Positions 62,401-64,000 of a stretch of DNA of 64,000 bases are shown one piece after another. The DNA is from Flabesymbios commensalis (taxonomy: Eukaryota; Annelida; Polychaeta; Terebellida; Flabelligeridae). A model generated the notes under the pieces. The model made no database searches, was not told the DNA's origin, and saw nothing but the letters and a program-made list of their open reading frames with translations. The translations under genes and the position numbers were made by a program. The stretch lies in contig OZ024903.1 in assembly GCA_964017125.1 (NCBI GenBank), positions 83,362,108 through 83,426,107 on the forward strand, given 5' to 3'. Position 1 is the stretch's first letter; the number at the start of each line of letters is the position of its first letter.

Positions 62401-63370
62401 ATTTATCCAATCTTCGAGAATTTTTTTCTCAACATACTCTGTTAGATTATCCTGGCTGAGTTGGAAAATCAGCTAATTTGCATATATCCAAGATGGCCGC
62501 TGTGAACTAATTGGCATATTCAAGATCGACGTAGACGCTCTGCAATCATCAATATTCATCTGATATTCACGATTTTTTTTCTGTTTCTGAACCCTCTTTG
62601 TTGGATTGTCCTGTTCGAGTTTAAAAATTTGCAAATTTAAGATTGCCGCCATGGCACTTCTTTTATATGTCCCCTGCATTAGCAATAAACTTTTGATTGT
62701 GGAAGGTGAAGAAATGCTCTCCAGTTGCCGATATTCATCCAATCCTTTATAATTGTTTTTTAATACACCCCTCTGATGGATTGTCCTAAAAAATTTGCAT
62801 ATCCAAGATAAATAATAATATCATGCAAATGTCCATTAGATATCTGATTTATCAAAGTACATGACCACCTTCACTATTATTGGTATTCATCCCAATAATC
62901 AGGTAGGAAGACAACCCCTATTCAGATGGCGATCTTAAATATAATAGCGCCTTTACTTATAACATCGGCGATGTCGTCTAGCGATAGCATTATTGAGGCC
63001 AATGGTAAAAACTATGGTGACGTCGAGGTTCAATACTTTTGATAGATACTGTAACACAACAGCACACCCCTTAGTGGTATAGAATGTATTTAGGAAACAG
63101 GTCCGCCCAAATTTATCTTCAAGAACATCTTGTCATAAACTGTCAACAGTTTCCTCTCAGCTAACCAATATCTGGAATGTTTTATAATGTTTTTTTAAAA
63201 TGTCCCGACCATAAAAATGATACCTTGTTTTTGCAGATGTTGATCCAAATCAGATATTTCAGGCTTTCTTTGGCGGTGGAGCTCCACGAGGTGGATTTGG
63301 AGGATTTGGAGGACCAGGTCAACAACAAGGCGGAGGATTCCCCGGAGGGTTCTCTTTCCAGTTTGGATAG
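35338..63370 (+). CDS. DNAJC7: DnaJ homologue subfamily C member 7 (TPR2), 13 coding exons
   Basis: Cytosolic co-chaperone that binds Hsp70 and Hsp90 through TPR repeats and stimulates Hsp70 ATPase through its J domain. Joining 35338-35477, 40503-40600, 43781-43905, 45989-46102, 47767-47841, 48119-48237, 50923-51076, 52079-52243, 53063-53154, 57430-57503, 60475-60621, 61777-61932 and 63237-63370 gives 1593 bases, 530 codons plus stop, with every phase consistent and GT-AG at each intron. Human DNAJC7 is 494 residues as I recall it. Residues 1-47 are acidic and poorly conserved. TPRs run about 52-385 (TPR1 at 52-85 with G59, Y62, A71, Y75, A78 and P83 at the consensus sites). The J domain is about 404-475 with HPD at 433-435. 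The C-terminus is Gly-rich and ends FSFQFG, like the vertebrate FFFQFG end. Exon 1 is inferred from phase and acidity rather than from strong similarity. Confidence 0.93.
38323..38413. mobile_element. Palindromic MITE copy, well preserved
   Basis: TTTACCCAATACTGGCTTAA, TGTTGGTCCACCGTCTGCGA, CGCTGGCCCAACATTAAACT and GTCTCGTGTTTGCAGGG show the complete word order with the mirrored right tip. It is nested in the 37522-39570 element. Confidence 0.75.
38945..39359. mobile_element. Nested hAT-like element, 415 bp
   Basis: The left end is CAGGGGCCAAAATACC and the complement of the right end is CAGGCTTCCAAATACCCAG. Flanks TGGCA and CGGCA form an imperfect 5-bp duplication. TGTGGGC/GCCCACA words repeat in both orientations inside. 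Confidence 0.6.
40503..40600 (+). CDS. DNAJC7: DNAJC7 exon 2 (TPR1)
   Basis: Encodes residues 48-79 and parts of 47 and 80. The acceptor is TTTTTTTTGACAG and the donor G|GTGAGA. It reads [20 protein letters not shown], matching the first TPR of DNAJC7. Confidence 0.95.
41193..41551. mobile_element. hAT-like MITE, 359 bp, 5-bp TSD
   Basis: It begins CAGCGTTCGAAATAAGG. The complement of its end begins CAGAGTTCGAAATAAGG. GTCTA flanks both sides (41188-41192 and 41552-41556). GTTGTCCG and CGGACAAC words are repeated near both ends. It lies in DNAJC7 intron 2 and is of the same structural type as the element at 37522-39570. Confidence 0.8.
41945..43421 (+). mobile_element. Hairpin-headed Helentron/HINE-like element A
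   Basis: The head is ATCCCCCGGCCGTAGGGG, then AAAGGGGAT. The tail is GGCGGGGGAT, then GGACTTCAGTCCTGTT, that is, a hairpin followed by TGTT. The head and the tail word GGCGGGGGAT form a subterminal inverted repeat. The body has AAATTCAAAATGGCCACC-type units. A second element of the same class is inserted inside it (42110-43050). HINE assignment is by architecture: subterminal inverted repeats, tandem core, 3' stem-loop and insertion beside T runs. Confidence 0.6.
42110..43050 (+). mobile_element. Hairpin-headed element B nested in A
   Basis: The head is AGCCCGCCTTTTAATTTTAA, closing AAAAAGGTGGGCTATTG. Five to six units of about 163 bp follow, each with GCGATAACTTGAAAAGTTTT and AATAATTTGACCTTGTGG. 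The tail is GGCGGCGGGCTATTGTCGAG, then TGTGCTCTTGTT. The outer element's sequence resumes immediately after. Confidence 0.75.
43781..43905 (+). CDS. DNAJC7: DNAJC7 exon 3
   Basis: Residues 80-121: [20 protein letters not shown] and onward to EPEFIK. The acceptor is TTTATACAG and the donor AAG|GTTTGG is weak but keeps the frame. Confidence 0.95.
43906..45988 (+). other. DNAJC7 intron 3
   Basis: 2.1 kb, AT-rich. No bounded repeat or gene was recognised inside. Confidence 0.5.
45989..46102 (+). CDS. DNAJC7: DNAJC7 exon 4
   Basis: Residues 122-159, phase 0 at both ends. It starts [15 protein letters not shown], very close to the vertebrate GHLREGKCHLSLG. The donor is GAG|GTAGGT. Confidence 0.96.
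46205..47559 (+). mobile_element. Three-deep nest of hairpin-headed elements in intron 4
   Basis: The outer layer is a 58.2-kb-type element: AAGTTCAGTTTCCGGACGAC and GTGTAGATGTGCC on the left, and TTAATGGCGGGGGATTTCG with GCTCTTATT on the right; its head is missing. The middle layer is a B-type element (46337-47488: AGCCCGCC head, TGTGCTCTTGTT tail). The inner layer is 46544-47410, with head ATCCCCTGCCCAACGAAGTG, then GGGGCGGGGGGTATTG, and tail GGCGGGGGATTAGGGTGGCC, then AGCTGGCCTCTTGTT. Each outer sequence resumes directly after the inner TTGTT. Confidence 0.65.
47767..47841 (+). CDS. DNAJC7: DNAJC7 exon 5
   Basis: Residues 160-184, phase 0 at both ends: [20 protein letters not shown]. The acceptor is ATTTGCAG and the donor ACA|GTATGT. 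Confidence 0.92.
48119..48237 (+). CDS. DNAJC7: DNAJC7 exon 6
   Basis: Residues 185-223 plus two bases of Asn224: [20 protein letters not shown], then [19 protein letters not shown]. It matches vertebrate VVFCMDRALEFAPACHRFK. The donor is AAA|GTTAGT. Confidence 0.95.
48278..48520 (+). mobile_element. 5' fragment of hairpin-headed element
   Basis: The head ATCCCCCGCCCACTAAGTAG, then GGGTGGGGGATATTG, and the following leader (ACCATGTCTGGCC, GTTTCGTTTCCGGATC) match the element at 58222. No tail was found nearby, so only the 5' portion survives. Confidence 0.7.
49141..49275. repeat. 51-bp tandem repeat, three units
   Basis: AAAGTTAATGAGGGCGACGA and AATAAAAAAAAC recur at about 49147, 49199 and 49249 in DNAJC7 intron 6. 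Confidence 0.75.
49451..49722. mobile_element. MITE with TAGTATCAGTCTTTCCCAA inverted ends
   Basis: TAGTATCAGTCTTTCCCAA on the left is matched by TTGGGAAAGACTGATAGTAT on the right. The sub-ends also pair loosely (ACCAGACC with its complement). The 270-bp interior is non-coding. Confidence 0.65.
50371..50396 (+). repeat. Solo 3' end of a hairpin-headed element
   Basis: AGAGCTGCAGGGTTCTTGTT and its preceding AATGTTC match 7462-7488. It has hairpin-plus-TTGTT form; the associated head was not found. Confidence 0.45.
50606..50722. mobile_element. Palindromic MITE, complete
   Basis: TACCCAGCAAACACAACTC on the left and TATTTGCAGGGTA on the right are mirrored tips. The core GTTGGGCCTATGTCGCAGAC, then GGTGGTCCAGCATTAACCCA, is typical of the family. 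Confidence 0.8.
50923..51076 (+). CDS. DNAJC7: DNAJC7 exon 7
   Basis: Residues 224-275: [20 protein letters not shown], then [20 protein letters not shown], ending [11 protein letters not shown]. This is the most conserved TPR region. The acceptor is TTACTTGCAG and the donor CGG|GTAAGA. Confidence 0.97.
52079..52243 (+). CDS. DNAJC7: DNAJC7 exon 8
   Basis: Residues 276-330, phase 0: [20 protein letters not shown], ending with [15 protein letters not shown]. It has a long pyrimidine tract before the acceptor and donor AAG|GTATAC. Confidence 0.97.
52731..52960 (+). mobile_element. Hairpin-headed element, 5' fragment (TAGCTCCC type)
   Basis: The hairpin TAGCTCCCGCCGTCAATGTA closes with GGTGAGACGGAGGGAGCTA and is followed by TGGATTCCGCCTCTG. 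The same head and leader occur at 15631-15720. Confidence 0.6.
53063..53154 (+). CDS. DNAJC7: DNAJC7 exon 9
   Basis: Residues 331-360 plus two bases of Cys361: [20 protein letters not shown] and [10 protein letters not shown]. The acceptor is ATCCTGTAG and the donor TG|GTAAGA. Confidence 0.96.
54039..54136. mobile_element. Palindromic MITE, complete
   Basis: The left tip CCCACTAAATGCGAGATGTT and the right tip AACGTCTCGTGTTTACTGGG are mirrored. The core CAATGTTGGCCCACCGTCTG, then CAACGCTGGCCCAACATTAA, is the best reference copy in the window. Confidence 0.85.
54581..56694. repeat. Word-array block: ATTCGTAGGGTTACA in both orientations
   Basis: The word or its complement occurs at about 54581, 54852, 55196, 55215, 55930, 55956, 56297, 56486 and 56680, in AT-rich DNA without coding potential. 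The first copy is in complement and the last in forward orientation, as if bounding a 2.1-kb unit. It contains the telomere-like string AGGGTTA only as part of the longer word, so it is not a telomeric array. Confidence 0.65.
57430..57503 (+). CDS. DNAJC7: DNAJC7 exon 10
   Basis: Residues 361-385 plus one base of Glu386: [20 protein letters not shown]. It is almost identical to the vertebrate [17 protein letters not shown]. The donor is G|GTGAGT. Confidence 0.97.
58222..59462 (+). mobile_element. Complete hairpin-headed HINE-like element, 1.24 kb
   Basis: The head is ATCCCCTGCCCACTAAGTAG, then GGGCGGGGGATATTG. A leader with ACCATGTCTGGCC follows, then about seven units near 170 bp, each with GTGTAGATGTGCCTTTTGGG, TTATGACCTTTGACCTAATT and GATAAGTTCAGTTTCCGGAC (unit marks at about 58360, 58509, 58682, 58852, 59021, 59188 and 59345). 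The tail is ATGGCGGGGGATATCGTTAG, then CGTCAGCGCTCCTGTT. It lies in DNAJC7 intron 10 in the gene's orientation and has no coding capacity. Confidence 0.75.
59575..59800. mobile_element. Degraded palindromic MITE pair
   Basis: About 59618-59660 (GGGCAACGTTGTGGATGGTG, then TGCCAGCATTG) and 59725-59800 (GGGCCGATGTCGCAGACATC, then GTTTGCTG) carry separate cores of the family. Confidence 0.45.
60475..60621 (+). CDS. DNAJC7: DNAJC7 exon 11 (J domain, first part)
   Basis: Residues 386-434 plus one base of Asp435: [17 protein letters not shown], then [19 protein letters not shown]. It ends inside the HPD motif: His433-Pro434 lie here and the Asp codon is split. The acceptor is TGTTTCAG and the donor G|GTATTA. 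Confidence 0.98.
61777..61932 (+). CDS. DNAJC7: DNAJC7 exon 12 (J domain, second part)
   Basis: Completes Asp435 and encodes to residue 486 plus one base: [20 protein letters not shown], then [21 protein letters not shown]-domain helices III and IV are intact. The donor is G|GTAAGT. Confidence 0.98.
62080..62830 (+). mobile_element. Hairpin-headed element (AGTCTCCAC type) with tandem core
   Basis: Two hairpins stand in series: GTCTCCAGCCCATATGGTGG, then AGAC (62080-62105), and AGTCTCCACCCACTATGTAG, then TAGAGACTTA (62129-62158), each followed by a TTATTATT run. Degenerate units of about 150 bp follow, with AATCAGCTAATTTGCATAT, CCAAGAT and GATTATCCTG words. No clear 3' tail was found. It lies in DNAJC7 intron 12. 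Confidence 0.6.
63237..63370 (+). CDS. DNAJC7: DNAJC7 exon 13 (C-terminus and stop)
   Basis: Residues 487-530 and TAG at 63368-63370: [20 protein letters not shown], then a Gly-rich tract and FSFQFG. It matches vertebrate FDPNNIFKAFFGG and the FQFG end. Confidence 0.97.
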
Positions 63371-64000
63371 GATAATTATTAAAATTTGGCACCTTGGCAC
63401 TAAAGGGTCTAAGTGCCACTTCATACGACCCTTTATTTCCAAGGTGAATTCATTGACTTGTGTATATCACCAACTAATTGTTTGTCCCCCGACATCACAC
63501 TCATGTACTGTTGCAATCACTAGGAATATTTTAGACAAACATGTTTCATTTCAGTTCGCCCTCTTACTTTTGAAAATGGAAAGGTTATGGTGGACCGAAT
63601 ATGGAATCAAACCTCTTTCTCTCAACCATCCACAATCCTGTTCATTTTATCAACAGTTGTTTTAGTAATCAGATACGCTGTCCATTTATCTCAAATTAGT
63701 AGAAACATCAATCTTTCCCAAAGGTTTAACCCTTAAAGCGCTACATTGAAAAAATCACCCACTTGCAAGTTTTGTCTGTCTACTGCGACCAACAACTTCA
63801 AGTGGGTGAAAATTTCTTTTTTTAATCACTTATTTAATTTGAGATCAAACATTTGAAAGTCTTGATATTTAGACACTCATTTCTTTCCCCAAAACAGTGA
63901 TTTGATCGTCTCCAATAAAACAAATTAAAATTGTAATTGTGCTTAGCAATGAAAGGGTTAAAAAAGCTGTACCTGACATGTGGTGAGATCTAAATTGTAA
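63371..64000 (+). promoter_or_regulatory. DNAJC7 3' UTR region with candidate poly(A) signal
   Basis: The only canonical AATAAA seen after the stop is at 63914-63919. It lies inside a probable piggyBac-like MITE (63726-63961), so the gene may use a transposon-derived signal, or an uncalled ATTAAA-type site earlier (near 63380). Confidence 0.4.
63726..63961. mobile_element. piggyBac-like MITE flanked by TTAA
   Basis: TTAA then CCCTTAAAGCGCTACATTG stands on the left. The complement of the right end reads TTAA then CCCTTTCATTGCTAAGC. TTAA target sites and CCCTT tips are the piggyBac pattern. An internal CACCCACTTGCAAG / CTTCAAGTGGGTG pair forms a stem. A similar phrase (TTAACCCTTTAAGCC) occurs at about 115-130. 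Confidence 0.55.

Noticed and set aside
62473-62742. 89-codon - strand frame
   Set aside because: It runs through tandem units of a hairpin-headed element and has no known motif.
63177-63665. 162-codon + strand frame overlapping the last DNAJC7 exon
   Set aside because: It is in a different frame from the conserved DNAJC7 C-terminus and ignores the splice acceptor at 63236.

Overview
This is a gene-poor, AT-rich, repeat-dense stretch of an animal nuclear genome. Genes are carried in spliced exons with GT-AG introns. The many short TAGGCCTA-like words, the tandem arrays inside transposons and the variety of DNA elements suggest a marine invertebrate, perhaps a deuterostome such as an echinoderm or hemichordate. 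That placement is a guess and no species is claimed. Two host genes can be supported, both on the + strand.

Gene 1 (2257-3637) is a large 3' coding exon of a BTB/POZ C2H2 zinc-finger transcription factor. Its upstream exon or exons were not found. Gene 2 (35338-63370) is a DNAJC7 (TPR2) co-chaperone orthologue. I reconstructed it as 13 coding exons whose intron phases all agree, giving a predicted 530-residue protein: an acidic N-terminus, TPR repeats, a J domain with HPD, and a Gly-rich tail ending in FSFQFG. It would link Hsp70 and Hsp90 during client folding in the cytosol.

Layout. 1-2256: repeats, including a diverged tandem duplication. 2257-3.77 kb: BTB-zinc-finger exon and 3' UTR. 3.8-15 kb: intergenic, with short palindromic MITEs, a foldback element with satellite arms, and LINE pieces. 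15-19 kb: a palindromic satellite, then a roughly 146-bp tandem array split by a LINE insertion that has a target-site duplication. 19-27 kb: a CR1-like LINE reverse transcriptase (- strand), an element with terminal inverted repeats, a hAT transposase tail, a small LTR-retroelement fossil, and a LINE endonuclease fragment (- strand). 27.7-35.2 kb: three consecutive non-coding blocks, each marked by its own 14-15 bp word repeated in both orientations. 35.3-63.4 kb: DNAJC7, whose introns hold nested hAT-like elements, nested Helentron/HINE-like elements, and another word-array block.

The most interesting structures are these. (i) A class of hairpin-headed elements has a palindromic 5' head, 145-170 bp tandem repeats inside, and a 3' end made of a hairpin followed by TTGTT or a similar tail. 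It looks like Helentron-related HINEs, and the insertion at 46.2-47.56 kb is three deep. (ii) Several 0.8-4.4 kb blocks each carry many copies of a private 14-15 bp word in both orientations. (iii) A dispersed palindromic MITE family shares its tips with a 435-bp foldback. No tRNA, rRNA, CRISPR or prokaryote-type feature was seen.
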